64,000 bases of DNA from Liquidambar formosana. Taxonomy: Eukaryota; Streptophyta; Magnoliopsida; Saxifragales; Altingiaceae. Below the pieces are notes generated by a model. That model was not told the origin of the DNA. It ran no database searches and was given only the letters and a program-made list of their open reading frames with translations. The DNA lies in the NCBI GenBank assembly GCA_039720395.1, contig JBBPBK010000118.1, forward strand, positions 62,001-126,000, written 5' to 3'. The stretch's first letter is position 1, and each line of letters starts with the position of its first letter. Position numbers and translations under genes: made by a program. Shown here one piece after another: positions 1-11,590 of the stretch.

Positions 1-1404
1 ATCACAGTAACCTAAACATGTGAACTGTGCATGATTTAAGAAGATAGAACGAATAAGGCTATCAAATCCTTGGTAAACCAGGGATTATCAAGCATATAAA
101 GCCATGAACTATCCTAAAATCATTCATATAACATCATGTAAACATTGAATTCAATCCATAAGAAGAGCAATTGCATGCACCATAACTATCTTAGAAGAAG
201 GAGAAGAAAGAGAAGAAGGAGAAGTAGAAATTCATGTTCAGCATTAAAGAGATAGGCTTACCTCTTATAGACTCTTCCTTGTCTTCAAACCTCTTGTTTC
301 CTTGCTTGCTTGGGGTTGAAGAGCCTCCTCTTGAAGTCCTTCTAGCTCCCCAAACTCGTAGCTCCCTCTCTCTCTAAGTGTAAAGTGCAATTCACCTCCT
401 TCTATGTGCTGAATATCATGTCCTTTATATAGAGAACTGACCCCCTAAACCAATGGCTAGGATTAATTCATTAAATAATGATCCTAGGGCTATTAGAGAC
501 TCTCTTGGTGCTCAAACAACTCAAACCTACACACTCCTAGGCTCAGACAAGTTGTTTTGGCGGAGGAAACCGTAAAAAGAGGGAGAGAAGAGTCAGAATT
601 TGAGTTGAGGACGGACTCTCTCGGGTGACCAACTAGGCCTGGACGGTTAGCCGTCTGGGCTTGGACGGCTGACCGTCCAGCCCCGGACGGTTACCCGAGG
701 GTCCTCTATTTTTTCTCCGCTTTTGACTCCCACTTGCTGTAGAAGTCCTAAAATCTTCAAATTAAGTCTGATTTTGACGAAATAAAAGCCAAAACGACCG
801 TATTTCGAAGGGGAACACATTTTTAGGCATTTTAGGACAAAAATCCTCAACCATGGGTGCATGGTTAGGTTTTACAAAGGTGGTTAATCATGGTGCTTCA
901 CCGTCGCTAAGCTGGGTTTGTACACAAGGTCGAACCGAATGCTTTCCAATCGAAAATTGATCTTTCTAAACATGTTTAGGATGTAAATAAAGCCCAATTG
1001 AAGTTAAATGAGAGAAAATTGATTGGGTCTTATGAGTCAATTTGAGCAAACCAAGAAAGGGTCTTTTAGCCAACCCGAACCATTACGAGCCGAATTGATC
1101 TTAAACCATTAATTCATGAAATTGAACCTATATATGGACTCTATATAACCATATGAACTCAATGGAATGACTCGGGATTCATTCCAAAGTCAAATGGAAA
1201 ATATACGACTTAAAAGACGATTATGCCCTTAAAGTCGCAAAAGTTCTTATCGACTATCGAGATGAACTCCAAATCACTTCAAAATTCATACACATGATAT
1301 TCAACGCCATAGAAACTCAATGCAAAAGACTAGACTCAAAAAGGACTCAAAATCCTACATGAAATGATATGTCCTAGCTAAGGTGACAAAAATGGGGTGT
1401 GACA
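1..1404 (-). mobile_element. LTR-retrotransposon LTR, left end outside window
   Basis: Read on the minus strand, the segment begins at 1404 with TGTCACACCCC, a common start of plant Ty3/gypsy LTRs. A TATA box (CTATATAAAG) lies near 425-435, followed by GA-rich leader-like sequence. A GC-rich patch at 635-700 repeats GGACGG several times. No coding domain is visible and the other LTR end is outside the window, so the family and a target-site duplication cannot be confirmed. Confidence 0.5.
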
Positions 1405-1937
1405 ACCGGATTTTCTTAAAATATTTTATAAAGCTATAATTTTTATTATAAACCATCCCTGAACTTCATTTTATTTATTCTTCTTTCTATTGACACGACA
1501 TAGCCTATTTTCGGGTCGTGACACCATGAATTGCTCAACCTTCACCATCGTCTTCTGCACTGCGTAGATGAATGTACGGGCAGAACATCAGTTTGATTCC
1601 TTTTTATATAACCTATGTAGGGGCAGAACCAGGAATTGTTAGGGGCCAAGTTAGAAAGCGAAAAAAAAGTAACTTATATTCTGCAAATTTAATGATGAGT
1701 TTCACCATTTCAAATCAAGTTGAAGATTTTAAGCGAACAATCTTTATAGATTTAAAGAATATTTTTATAGTACCGTAATACATTGGAAACAAACTAGTAA
1801 GTTTCTTTGTTAATGTCATAATAATCTAGTGGCATTCTCTTCACTTATTGAGTGGGTGATCTCGAATTCAAACTTTTGAATAAGCATCAATACCCATTTG
1901 TTCATATTAAGAGTTAAGGATATGGATAAATTCTATC
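1405..1937. other. Gene-free AT-rich interval
   Basis: No coding or RNA gene is recognised. Around 1618-1660 there is a GGGGCAGAACCAGGAATT-like phrase, also seen near 9000 and 16235. It is probably a remnant of a dispersed repeat. Confidence 0.4.
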
Positions 1938-2536
1938 TGTGTTAGAAATACCGACCTGCATATCGTATCAAGGGAAATGTCATATGGCTCAACCCGAGGT
2001 GCCGCGTAGTAACTCGATCTCGGAGTGAGCCGTGTCATATCAGAGGCGGTTTGGCTTATCATGCCAACTTGACCTAATAGCACGTCCTATCTCCCCGATC
2101 TATTAAGATAAATGGGCCCGGACTCAATCACTTGAGCCCAATCTCACAAATCTTTGTGAAATACGGACTCCATCACCCTAATTACAGTAAAACCTTAACC
2201 AAGGCTGATGAACCCTGATCAAACAACTGGATACCTAACTTAGGTTATGGTTAACCTAACCTAGACAGTTATTAGACTAGGCTGAGTTAATCCGTACATA
2301 AGTCTATAAGTAGAACATGATGCAACATAATTCAAGTATGACCTAACCCTAGCCCCTTAAATATTCTCTCCTTCTCTCTCTAAAAAAGTCACTGACTAGA
2401 CCGTTGAAGAGGATTTGGCCGAACCCACTCCGGCCACCCTTTGACCTTGCGTTCACTATTTGCAGGTCCATCAATAGGTGAGATTGCAGCTTCATTCCAC
2501 TACTATTCTTCTTCGATTGGGAAAAACCCTTGTACA
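1938..2536 (+). mobile_element. Solo LTR with 5-bp target duplication
   Basis: The element starts TGTGTTAG and ends TTGTACA, giving the TG...CA termini of an LTR. It is flanked by the perfect 5-bp repeat CTATC (1933-1937 and 2537-2541). A TATA-like CTATAAGTAG lies near 2303. It is followed by the leader-like GACCGTTG...GGCCGAACCCACTCCGGCCACC phrase typical of plant Ty3/gypsy (Tat-type) LTRs. No internal region remains, so this is a product of LTR-LTR recombination. Confidence 0.8.
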
Positions 2537-3859
2537 CTATCCATAGATTGTTTTAAAAAAATAAGACTCATATGTTTTTTTATAAATTAAAATTGTTTAC
2601 ATAAAATTTTGACAAAGCTATTTATTTATTGTTGCTTGGACCCCATTGGTAAAATAAGTAGGAAAAGTAGTAGATTTTTTTTTTTTGGGGAAAATTAGCA
2701 ATAACCCCTATTAGGGGCTTGACTTTAGCAAAAAACCCTACTTAAGATTTAGTAATTTAGTAACCCCTTTTTTTAAGTTTTTATTTGTGGTAAGGTAAAT
2801 AGGTGACTTTGTATACCATTTTTACCCTTTTTTTTACCATTCCGTATCTCCTGTATAACAAATATAGGAAAATGAGATTTCCATCTTAAGATACACATGG
2901 AGTAACCATTTTTGGGGGGATATGATTTCGTGGGAGAGAGATTTCAGCTCCATCATATTTCTCTCTCTTCATCCAGCGCTGATGAAGGGAATTCAAATTT
3001 GAATTCCAAAATTTTCTCTCTCTTCAGGCAGTTGCACGGGGTTCGGTTCGTGTTTGAGGGTGTTCTTCCTTTCGTCTATTTTGATAGTTTTCCTAGATTT
3101 TTGTTTATTTTTCTGGAGTGTAGATGTGAAATCAGTTGTGAAAGTGTGTTGAAGTGTTGATTTTGGGAAGATCAACGTATTGATTTAAAGGTTTTTCGTG
3201 AAATATCGTGGAGGTTTGTGTGGATTTCAATATACGGACACCGTTGCTGTATATGTAAGTTGTATACATATATTTTTGTTTGTTTTGAGATTTTTTTACA
3301 TGTTTTTATGCATTTGTCATTCGAGCATTGAGTGAGCTTTGTACGAGTAGGTGAGCAGTTGAAAGAGTTTTGAGTATGATGTACTGTGTTAGGTGTGGTA
3401 GTTTCACACGATTTGTTTTGTTTGTTTTTAGATGGAAATGGGTGTATGTTAAAATTATACTGTAAACAGTATCGTGATACTGTCTTCGGTTTATTACATG
3501 TTTATGCCTTATGAGTAGTAAAGTGGTTTATAGTTAGTTTATGTGTATCACACAAATAGACGAGTAGTTCAAAGTTTTTTGAGTGTGATTTACTGCGTTG
3601 GGTGGTTTTCACACGAATTGCTTTACTTTGTTTGTAGATGGAAATAGGGGTACGTTAAAATTGAGCTGTAAGTAGTATCATGATACTGTATACTGTTATT
3701 ATATTTTTATGGCTTATGTGTAGTAAAGTGGTACTGTTGTGAAAATGTCATACATGCTATTATGTTTTTAGTACATATGTGTTTGTTTTGGTTATATTCA
3801 CACATTAAATTGATACTGTTTGCGTTGTAATTCAGGTTAATATTCACATTTGGATAGCA

Positions 3860-4215
3860 ATGGACGAAAATATATGTTTAATGTGTACTTTTGGCGGGAG
3901 GACGGCTGTTATGCTTGTAGATGCACACACATCTTTTGATGATATTCAAGGGTTTGTTTTATCGAAGTGGAGGAATTTAAGGTTGAGGATGATTGGGCTG
4001 TTTTATTCGCTTCCTAGTCATACGAAGATTATGATAGATAATGATGTTGATGTAAAAACCATGTTGTCCATTGGAAGGCAGTTGCGGGGAGGCTAGTGGG
4101 GAGGCCAAAGAATAGAAGGATACCTTCCAAAGGAGAGAAGATAAGGCCAATAAAATGTGACAGATGCGGAAGGCTCGGAACACCTAATAAGAAGACATGC
4201 CAAGAACCGATATAG
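3860..4215 (+). pseudogene. MULE transposase remnant: N-terminal domain joined to C-terminal zinc knuckle
   Basis: The first 77 codons (3860-4093) encode the N-terminal domain typical of plant MULE transposases: a GGR strand, then YSLPSHTKIMI and NDVDVKTML near residues 48-69. The frame stops at 4091-4095. Starting at 4093 in another frame is a typical MULE C-terminus: GRPKNRRIPSKGEK, then CDRCGRLGTPNKKTC, ending at a stop at 4213. The knuckle has lost its histidine (TP in place of H) and has one extra residue. The several hundred residues between, including the DDE catalytic core and SWIM finger, are missing. This is therefore a deletion derivative that cannot make active transposase. Confidence 0.72.
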
Positions 4216-5034
4216 CATAATTTTGTGGCTGTTTTTATAAGTTTTAGTAGTTTTAAATGTTTTGAGTTTGTTATAGTTTGTTTTAAAACGTCCAATTTTA
4301 TGGACACTGAGTGATATTGTTTTTGTTCCTAATACACGTTGGAATATATGATCTTAGATGCGTATATGAAGCCAATGAGTATATGTCAAATGTTACTTCA
4401 AATTTACAACAGTATAGTGATACTGTTCGTAATGTAAAATAACAAACAACACCAATTTAAGTTTGTCACGCAAATGCCACTACCATGTTAATTTTTCATT
4501 AGATATGTGTGAAAATGATGTTCATTGACTGGAGGTAGTTAATGCTTAAGAGGGCATGGTCTTCGTATTTTCAACTGTCAACAATAAAATGATATTGTTG
4601 GAAAATGAATTATGGTAACTACAGTTGGAGTACATCTTATTTGTAATGCTTTGACATGTTTTCCAATCTTGTAATCTTTAATATGAACCCACAATGTCGA
4701 TTACTTTGTTAGACATACGGTAAAATGATGTTCATATTTAATGCATTTGCGTTCATGGTCTTGGTATTTTAACCTATCAACAGTAAAGTGGTACTACTGC
4801 AAATCATTCCAATAATCATTACCACATTACAAGTTATTGTATTGAATTAACCTGTTGGCAATCTTGTACACATCAGTGATCATATTTGGCGAAAGAAATC
4901 TGTAATATCATTCATGAATTTCCTTTTGTTATGATTTCATAACACAAAAATTGACATATTAACAATTAAAAATTAGCAAACCCATGTTCAATATTCAAAT
5001 GTAACTATACTTTTGTACAATAAACCAATATTCA

Positions 5035-5308
5035 CTACTTCTTGCCCACTCCTCTTTGGTTTCTCTTACTCCCTTTTGTTTTTGGATATGCAATAGATAG
5101 CGGCTTGATTGTGATTGCTTCTTTTGCATCTAGTGTTGCTGTTTCTCTGGCCCATCTTAGCGACCATGCTTGTGGTCCATCCCCAATGATTTCTTGCATG
5201 ATGTCCCCTCTGCAGCTTTGAACTTCTTTAACAATCATGCTTTCCGTAATGCGAAGACCAAATAAGTAATCCATTATGAGATTGCACACTATGATACCAC
5301 AGTCAAGT
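5035..5308 (-). pseudogene. Ulp1-like (C48) cysteine protease C-terminal exon
   Basis: After a good splice acceptor (TTGTGCAG at 5316-5309) the minus strand reads LDCGIIVCNLIMDY and then EVQSCRGDIMQEI, ending at a stop at 5035. DCG-[IV]-x-VC around the catalytic Cys, followed by a helix with R-x-D/E-I, is the C-terminal half of Ulp1/SENP deSUMOylase-like domains. Only this exon is recognisable; the His and Asp/Gln part is absent. It converges on the transposase remnant. Ulp1-like genes carried by MULEs are well known in plants, so it is probably element-borne and dead. Confidence 0.6.
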
Positions 5309-6595
5309 CTGCACAACAATGCAACCACATTCAGACAATATCATTTGTCAGTTTGAATGCTGTTTTTTAATGAATTAATAACAGCAGAAAGTATCAGTTT
5401 ACTGTAAATAATTACACAGTACCAGTTTACTGTTGCAAAACAAAAAACATTACAAACTTGAACTATTCAAAAAATATTGTACAATAGTGAAGTGGTACTG
5501 CTTTGTAATGAAGAATTGTATATATTGTATCACAACACAACTACAGACATACATTACACATTATAAATGCAACTTAATATGTTAGTATCTACAATAGTAT
5601 TGTAATAATTTTGAGAGAAAGGAAAAGGTACAATGTGTACATTACTTGTGGACATTTCATGGTTTTAAGATGATTTCAAGCAATATCAAATTACACACAA
5701 TTGGAAATATAAGTTTCAATATTACCAGTTTACTGTTCATACATCAATAATTATAAGGAAATCGTAAATGATAAAATAATAATATGAAATAGTAAGTTGC
5801 TACTTTTGAAAGTGTATAATTTGTCAATATTATTTTATAACACAATACATGCGGAATTATTTCAAATGATATAGGCAGTCAATGTTGTTAAATGGTTCTT
5901 ATGCACATAAAAAATTTTGTGAGTAACAAATAGCCAACTCTAATTGAATTCATCAGCCCAACAAGTACTAAAAAGCCTTTGGTTTACTACTGTGTTCACA
6001 AATAATCATAATATACAAACCAACAGTGACAATATACTGTTGGAACAATCGTTTTTCAAAACCACACAATAACAAAGATCAGAAAGATGAAATAATAATG
6101 TGAAACAGTAAGGTGATGCTATTAAAAGTGTATAATTTGTCTTCTATAATTTAGTTAAATTTTGGGGTCAATTTATGGACACCAACAGTACCAATATACA
6201 GTTGGATTAATATTTTTTCAAAACCACACAAGAACCAAGACCAAATGGGGTTTCGAGCGCAAAATTTCCCCATACAAACCCAACAAATAGTGTCGTGGTT
6301 CTATATTACTTTACAAATCCAAATATTTACATGACAAATATATCAAATGGAGTTTCAATACGGACTGATTCACTGTTGGGTTTAAATTTTTGTAATATTG
6401 TTCACAAAATTTCATTTAAACAAGATCAAACTCATCTAAAAACATACCGACTTACTTTTAGTAATATTATTCACACGATTTAATCTAAAAACATACCATT
6501 TTACTATTTCGATCGTGGAAATAAACAGAAAAATCAGTTTCGAAACAGTAACTCACCTCTTTTCAGCATTTTTGTTCTACAATCAAAATCCCTAG
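5309..6595. repeat. Subterminal region of the MULE with dispersed palindromes
   Basis: AT-rich non-coding part of the MULE. It contains many copies of a motif like ACAGTAAACTGGTACTGT in both orientations (e.g. 5390-5450, 5490, 5727, 6020). Related palindromes lie near 3465, 3675 and 4410. Similar motifs are arrayed in the related element at 53890-54160. Confidence 0.5.
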
Positions 6596-6636
6596 GTCTT
6601 CAATCCGTGTTCTTCAATCCGTGTTCTTCAATCCGT
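6596..6636 (+). repeat. 14-bp tandem repeat, 3 copies
   Basis: GTTCTTCAATCCGT is repeated about three times near the right end of the MULE. Confidence 0.8.
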
Positions 6637-6969
6637 CTTGCAGTATTTCTGTTGGGGGATGCTTGATCGTGAGGAAAAACCCTATAATAGATGTTTGGTG
6701 CTATTCTAACGATGGAAGGTGAGTTTTTGGAAGATTTGATTGTGCTGTATGTTTCTATATTTTCGCCAGAAAATATGGAACGTGGGAAGGTGAGAAGCCT
6801 GATTTTTCGCCCGGGTGTGGGAGATGGTACGGTTGTAAATTGAGGCAATTTGTAAAAACAGGGGTGTATTAGTCTTTTTACTATCAAATGGGGTTTTTAC
6901 TAAACGTCAGTTTTAATAGGTTCTATTAACTTAGAACTCTTATACATGGGGGTTTTGGCCAAAATTCCC

Positions 6970-6984
6970 TTTTTTTTTTAACAA

Positions 6985-7023
<39 letters not shown>

Positions 7024-8160
7024 AAACCGTTAAAAACTTTTTAAATTGATAAGCATCATATTTTTCTTTTAAATGGCATGTGTCCACTACCATCCATCAT
7101 CTATGGCTATTTCCACTAGATTTCTACTCTTCTAACACAAGACTAAGAAATGATGAACTCCGGCAATATCCATTATCATCGTTGCCAAAAACTGACGACG
7201 GTAAAAAACTGACAATGATGATGCTTGGATATAGGCTTAAATCAAAACGCTAAGTCTAAACCCACATTTGTGAGCAAATCCCACGCGGAAAGCAAAGGAG
7301 CTCTCTGCAACACCTCCCTCTGATTTGTTGCCAAAGCCAATCTTCTAACTAAGTCAATTATTTTTGCAAAATTTTGCAGGGGAGAGACCTCCCTCTGATT
7401 CACTGCCAAAGCCGATCTTCTCACTAAGTAATATAATTTTTTTTTCAAAATTTTGCAGGGGCCATGGCCCCCCCCCACGTCCCCGTGTAGTTCTGCCCCC
7501 AAACCTATAAGTGTTTGGAGTATGCGCAAAAAGTGTTCGATAGAATGCGTGATTGAAGTTTGGTTTCTAAGGATGTTTAAATTGAAGCATTTGTTTGGGT
7601 TAGTGAGTTTGATTGGACCTCCCAAAAATGGCTTGGTGCCCATATTCTTCATGCGCACATGTGTGAGTGTTTTTGGGTTAAGAGAGACAATTTGTAGAGA
7701 AGGGTACATGGGGGTGGGAAACCATGGATATAACAGTGAAGGATAAAAATGGGGTGGATTTTGGTCAAAATACGTAGCTCGGGAAGACTAAATCTAGTGA
7801 TGGTTTTGTGATGGATTGTGTAAATCTGATTGTGTTTTTGCAATGGATTGTGGGTTCAAAATTAAAGGATAGAAAAGAAAGTATGGAAAAGAGGGGAGAG
7901 AGGAGGTTATATAAGGGAAGATGCAACATATTTGGCACGTTGGAGTTTAAAATTTTTGGTTTTTGGATTTATTAAATCTTTGACACGTGGGCTGGGTTAA
8001 TGGTCATTTTATTGTTTCTGTTAGTCCCATTTGATGTCCATCAAAATAAAGGGGCCGGCAAAGTGCAGTTTTTAAATTATAAGGGGGAAAAATGAAAATG
8101 ACTTAAACTTAAAGGGTGCAAAGTGTAATTTAACCTTTTTTTTTTTTTTCTTTTTTTTTT
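6970..8160. other. Repeat-derived interval without a clear gene
   Basis: It holds an (AT)n tract (6993-7018) and a roughly 75-bp tandem duplication at 7307-7462; ACCTCCCTCTGATT recurs at 7312 and 7387. It also holds a weak PPR-like fragment (separate entry) and, near 8050-8150, a tail 'GGGTGCAAAGTGTAATTT' phrase that is dispersed through the window. Confidence 0.5.
7509..7700 (+). pseudogene. Possible PPR-gene fragment
   Basis: One frame reads LEYAQKVFDRMRD before a stop at 7554. This matches the start of a pentatricopeptide motif (xxYAxKVFDRMxxR). Downstream frames are broken by stops and no second motif is convincing. It may be a captured or decayed piece of a PPR gene, or chance. Confidence 0.25.
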
Positions 8161-8404
8161 TAAAGCAAACCAACTATAAGTTGGTTCATTTAAAAACAAG
8201 AAAACAATTATGGACTGGACCCAATCAATCTAATCTAGTCTTTGAAATTTCCAAACAAGCCCTGATCTTATCATCTCATGTTGTTATGCTGCCTGGCATG
8301 TGAGGGCATGCAGTCTTGCTAATTCAATTGTTATGTAATATGAATTGATAATCTTTTATCTTTTTAAATGGGAAGAAAATCAATTTAGATCAATCCAATG
8401 TTGA

Positions 8405-8549
8405 TAAGTTTCAAATTCACCCCCACTGAATCCCGCCTTTTTATAACACACTGGCATGCAGTGCCTGAAAGAGTTGTGCGCATAGAAGGTTAGCTAGATG
8501 CAACTGATCGATCAGTTAGCTATAGCTGAGGGAGAAAGGATAAGAAAAC
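8405..8549 (+). promoter_or_regulatory. RALF-A promoter and 5'UTR
   Basis: The block shared by all copies of the family is present: TTTCAAATTCACC-CCACTGAATCC, then TTTTTATAAC (TATA box, 8440-8447), then CACAC..GCATGCAGTG and TGAAAGAGTTG, followed by a purine-rich leader to the ATG. Confidence 0.65.
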
Positions 8550-8714
8550 ATGAAAGGGAATGTAAATAGTAATTCTTCCATGGTTATCCTTGTGATGACG
8601 ATACTCCTCATCGCTCATTGCAGAGCTAATCCTTCAACAACGAATAATGACTCCTGCAGACGCAACAGCCCCATCCAAGAATGCGACAACTTAGATGGAT
8701 ACCGAAATAAATAA
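8550..8714 (+). pseudogene. RALF-like preproprotein A, frameshifted
   Basis: The ATG follows the family leader GAAAAC. The 54-codon frame gives a signal peptide (hydrophobic MVILVMTILLIAHCRA) and the propeptide start CRRNSPIQECDNLD, then runs to an early stop. Compared with copy G, about 14 bases are missing after the ECDxLD codons. This shifts the frame, so the D-x-E-I-N-K-R-L-L cleavage region and the Cys-rich tail are lost. Copy B (15809) has a closely similar lesion, so the damage predates the A/B duplication. Confidence 0.75.
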
Positions 8715-9274
8715 AAGGCTTTATTGTCAAACACCTAACTATATTGTTCATTCAAATAAAAGTAAAGATATAAAACGTACATCGTGCATTATTAATCCTT
8801 ATAAAATTAAACAATTATCTATTCTACTATAATTAGATCTTTTTCAACTGTGTTGATCAATTTATGATCCATCATTTGTATAGAAAATAATATAACCTCA
8901 TCTCTCTCTCTCTTTGTAATATATATATATATATCTATATCTATATATATATATATGATCAATTGTGCTGATTATATATATCATGATTACTGTCAGAGGG
9001 GCAGAGTCAGAAATTATCTCCGATGGGGGCAAGGACGGAGGTAGGCTTTGCTTTTGTTAAATAAAAATTTTATTGCTTCAAACTTTTTTATATTTTCGAT
9101 TTGTCTCACCTAAATTTTGTTAAACCTCTTCAATTTTTTTCTCACCTCTTATTTACTTTTTCCTCTTTATAGAAGTCCCAATTCTCTCATTTTACTAAGA
9201 GAGACCTAATACTTTCTCCATTGTCTCCCATTGAAATATGATTTATCAATAAATAATAATTATTGTAATTTTTT
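8715..9274. other. RALF-A 3' flank, no gene
   Basis: AT-rich sequence with a CT/AT microsatellite (8902-8956), duplicated at 15975-16550 downstream of copy B. Nothing else is recognised. Confidence 0.6.
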
Positions 9275-9501
9275 GGGAAAATTACACTTTGCCCCCTCCA
9301 TCTTTTGCCGGAAATCACTTTTTACACTTCATCTACAAAATCTTATAATTAGCCCCCCGAAATACTAGAACAGAGGAATTGGCTGACGGCATTAACGGAA
9401 TCAATGGAATGACCAATTTGCCCTTAGTGCTGAACAAGCGAAATGACGAAGAAGCCTCCCATTAACATTTCCCGCTTTTTATCTTCCCCGTATAAAAGCT
9501 T

Positions 9502-9818
9502 CTACAGGAAGCTTCCAGATATGATCACATCAGCGAGAAGAAACAGGAAGCCAAATCTTACTTCGATCAGGCCGTTTCCGCCTCTCCCAACAACTTGTAC
9601 TTTCTCTACAATCTCTCTTCTCTCTCACTTTTTTTTAAAATTTTTTTATCCTTTCATCCTATGGTTTTCTCGTTTACTAAACAAAGAGTGATGTGGTTAT
9701 TCATGGGGATGGATGCAGTACGGTGTTGGGATTGTACGCACACTTCATGTGGGAAGCAGAGGAAGATGAAGATGAAGCGGAAATGAAGAAGGAAGTTGGC
9801 ATAGTTAGCGGCTTTTAA
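9502..9818 (+). pseudogene. Captured two-exon fragment of a TPR-like protein gene
   Basis: Exon 1 (about 9502-9596) encodes SEKKQEAKSYFDQAVSASP. A 122-bp intron (GT at 9597, AG at 9717-9718) is followed by exon 2, starting at 9719. When the exons are joined, the frame runs on through LGLYAHFMWEAEEDEDEAEM to a stop at 9816. YFDQAV.ASP...VL..YA.F.W.AEEDEDE is the signature of a plant TPR-like superfamily protein with acidic stretch. Only this internal piece is present, upstream TAA codons close the frame, and it lies wholly inside the MULE. It is therefore a transduplicated fragment, not a functional gene. Confidence 0.7.
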
Positions 9819-10136
9819 AAAAAAAAAACTGGATCTGCGTGGCATATGACATTAATCAACTATCTAAAACTTTTAAAAAAGGTTGTAATCTACGTAGCGC
9901 TAGCCTATTTGTTGACATGAAGAATGCCATTAGAGATGTGTACAAGAACACCGCTGGAGATGCTCTGAGAGATACAAAGAGAGAAAGAAAGAAAAAGAAC
10001 CCGAGATAGAGAGAGAGAGAGATTCATGAGGAGGAGAAGGGAGGAAGGAAGGAGAAAGTGAGATCTTAGGATCTCACAAGAGTTACTCTTGAGGTAAGTT
10101 TCTTGCCATTTTGTTAATGGAATGTATGTATATGTA

Positions 10137-10200
<64 letters not shown>

Positions 10201-11010
10201 GAGATTCTCATAGTTTCCTAAGTTGTATGTAGTATATGACCTAATCCTAAGTTTTTGGGGTCAACGAACATACTGGTGGTGTCAGATTTTGGAAGAAATG
10301 GCCATAGTATAGTGTTTTAGAAATTTGCAGACTTTTGGGTCATGAAAACCCGAATTTCTAAGTCCCAGAACCCCTATGCTTTTGTGAGTTTTTATGAGAA
10401 CCATTTATATAATCTTGTAGAGAGCTTGACAAGCTTTCATTTGGCTTTTGAATCATTGAAATTGGTTGAGAAATGAGAAGAGAAAAGTTAGAGAGAAGTT
10501 GGCCAAAAACTCACACAACCAAATGTTTTCCTGGTGCAACCCGGGGAAGGTTGGAGATGAAGTGGATTGTGATCCAGTGTGGGTGCACTCACCCACACAT
10601 GTCGTGTTCCCATGATTTTGAAGACCTTAGGTTGACGTGATGGGCCCCATCTTTAACCATTTGACTCGCTACAGTGGGCCCCACCTTGTGGGACCTTTAT
10701 TGACCAACTTTAACCAAGAGTTGACCAACTTTGATTTTTGGCTGATTTTTCTACTATTTTTTTTTTCAAATTTTTGGCTGATAATGGAGGGTGGGCGGGT
10801 GTACATGTGAAAGAAGAGAGGAATAGAAGAAGAGGGCTTATTTAGATCTGTATGGATGGGTATAAGAGAAAGAAAGTAACTTGTGTCAGGATGAGAAGCA
10901 ATAGAGCACGTGAGATTGCATTTAAGGGCATTTTGGGTAGAGAAAAGAGTCATGTGCATCTTTTCATTAAGCAGATCACGGCAGTTTAACGGTCGGGTGC
11001 AATGTGTTCT
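9819..11010. other. Pack-MULE interior without recognised gene
   Basis: It contains GA-rich leader-like sequence (9970-10100) and a (GT)n microsatellite (10140-10199). AT/GC-mixed sequence follows, with repeated TTGACCAACTTT phrases near 10700-10735. No protein similarity is recognised. Confidence 0.5.
10140..10199 (+). repeat. (GT)n microsatellite
   Basis: About 30 uninterrupted GT units. Confidence 0.95.
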
Positions 11011-11199
11011 GTTCCAGTATTTCGGGGGGCTAATTGTAGGATTTTGTAGATGAGGGGTGAAAAGTGATTTCCAACAAAAGATGGAGGGGGCAAAGTGTAA
11101 TTTTCCCTAATTTTTTTTACCTTAAAACCACAAAATAAGCAAAAGTTTTTAACTAAAGCTTCTTCAATTTTTGGAATGAGGATAAAATACTAACAACCA

Positions 11200-11518
11200 A
11201 CCAAACGCCTCCCTTGAAAGAAAATCCTGGTGTCATCCTTGGGGGGCCACCGTGATTTGGAGGGAATTAAAGAGTAAAAATAAACCACCTCCTGGCCAAA
11301 ATTTAGGTTGATAATTTATCAAATCTATTTTCCAATGTCCAATGGTACGTTGGAGCCCCAATCTCATACATTCCCAGTGGACATATGGCCATACATATGT
11401 AACTGCAGAAGGAGTGGCGTTTCCATGAAATTGCATACCCACAGTATATAATTATTTGTGTAGTAACCAAAAGGATACATTCTTATCAACACACACACAT
11501 GTGAACCAATCACATAAG

Positions 11519-11524
<6 letters not shown>
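11200..11524 (-). other. RALF downstream block, copy 1
   Basis: A block with GGAGGGAATTAAAGAGTAAA, CCAATCTCATACATT and ATGAAATTGCATACCCAC phrases. The same block lies 3' of RALF-D (16670-16990, minus). In plus orientation it lies 3' of RALF-G (45300-45540) and at 56130-56400. Here it has no adjacent RALF coding part, so the minus-strand gene that once accompanied it has been lost. Confidence 0.6.
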
Positions 11525-11589
<65 letters not shown>

Positions 11590-11590
11590 G
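11525..11590 (+). repeat. (AC)n(AT)n microsatellite
   Basis: Compound dinucleotide repeat. Confidence 0.95.

Larger units (their letters stand above)
2687..6969. mobile_element. MULE, internally deleted, with transposase and Ulp1-like remnants
   Basis: The left end GGGGAAAATTAGCAATAACCCC and the inverted right end GGGAATTTTGGCCAAAACCCC form imperfect terminal inverted repeats. The element sits in T-runs (2675-2686 and 6970-6979), so a 9-T target duplication is plausible but not distinguishable from a homopolymer. Inside are the two ends of a MULE transposase gene (3860-4215) and a convergent Ulp1-like exon (5035-5308). This combination resembles KI-MULEs (Kaonashi-type elements). The rest is AT-rich and carries many short palindromes. 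A second member of the family is at 52986-54607. Confidence 0.75.
9275..11107. mobile_element. Pack-MULE with ~97-bp TIRs and perfect 9-bp TSD
   Basis: The ends GGGAAAATTACACTTTGCCC...CCGAAATACT and their inverted copy (about 11011-11107) match over roughly 97 bp. The flanks are identical 9-mers TAATTTTTT (9266-9274 and 11108-11116), the hallmark of Mutator-like elements. The duplicated locus at 16541-16565 shows the uninterrupted site (ATTGTAATTCTTTTTACC), so the insertion postdates the A/B duplication. It carries a gene fragment (9502-9818) but no transposase. Confidence 0.92.

Noticed and set aside
7242..7709. 155-codon minus-strand frame
   Set aside because: It spans a 75-bp tandem duplication and overlaps a better, though weak, PPR-like reading on the other strand; no family features.
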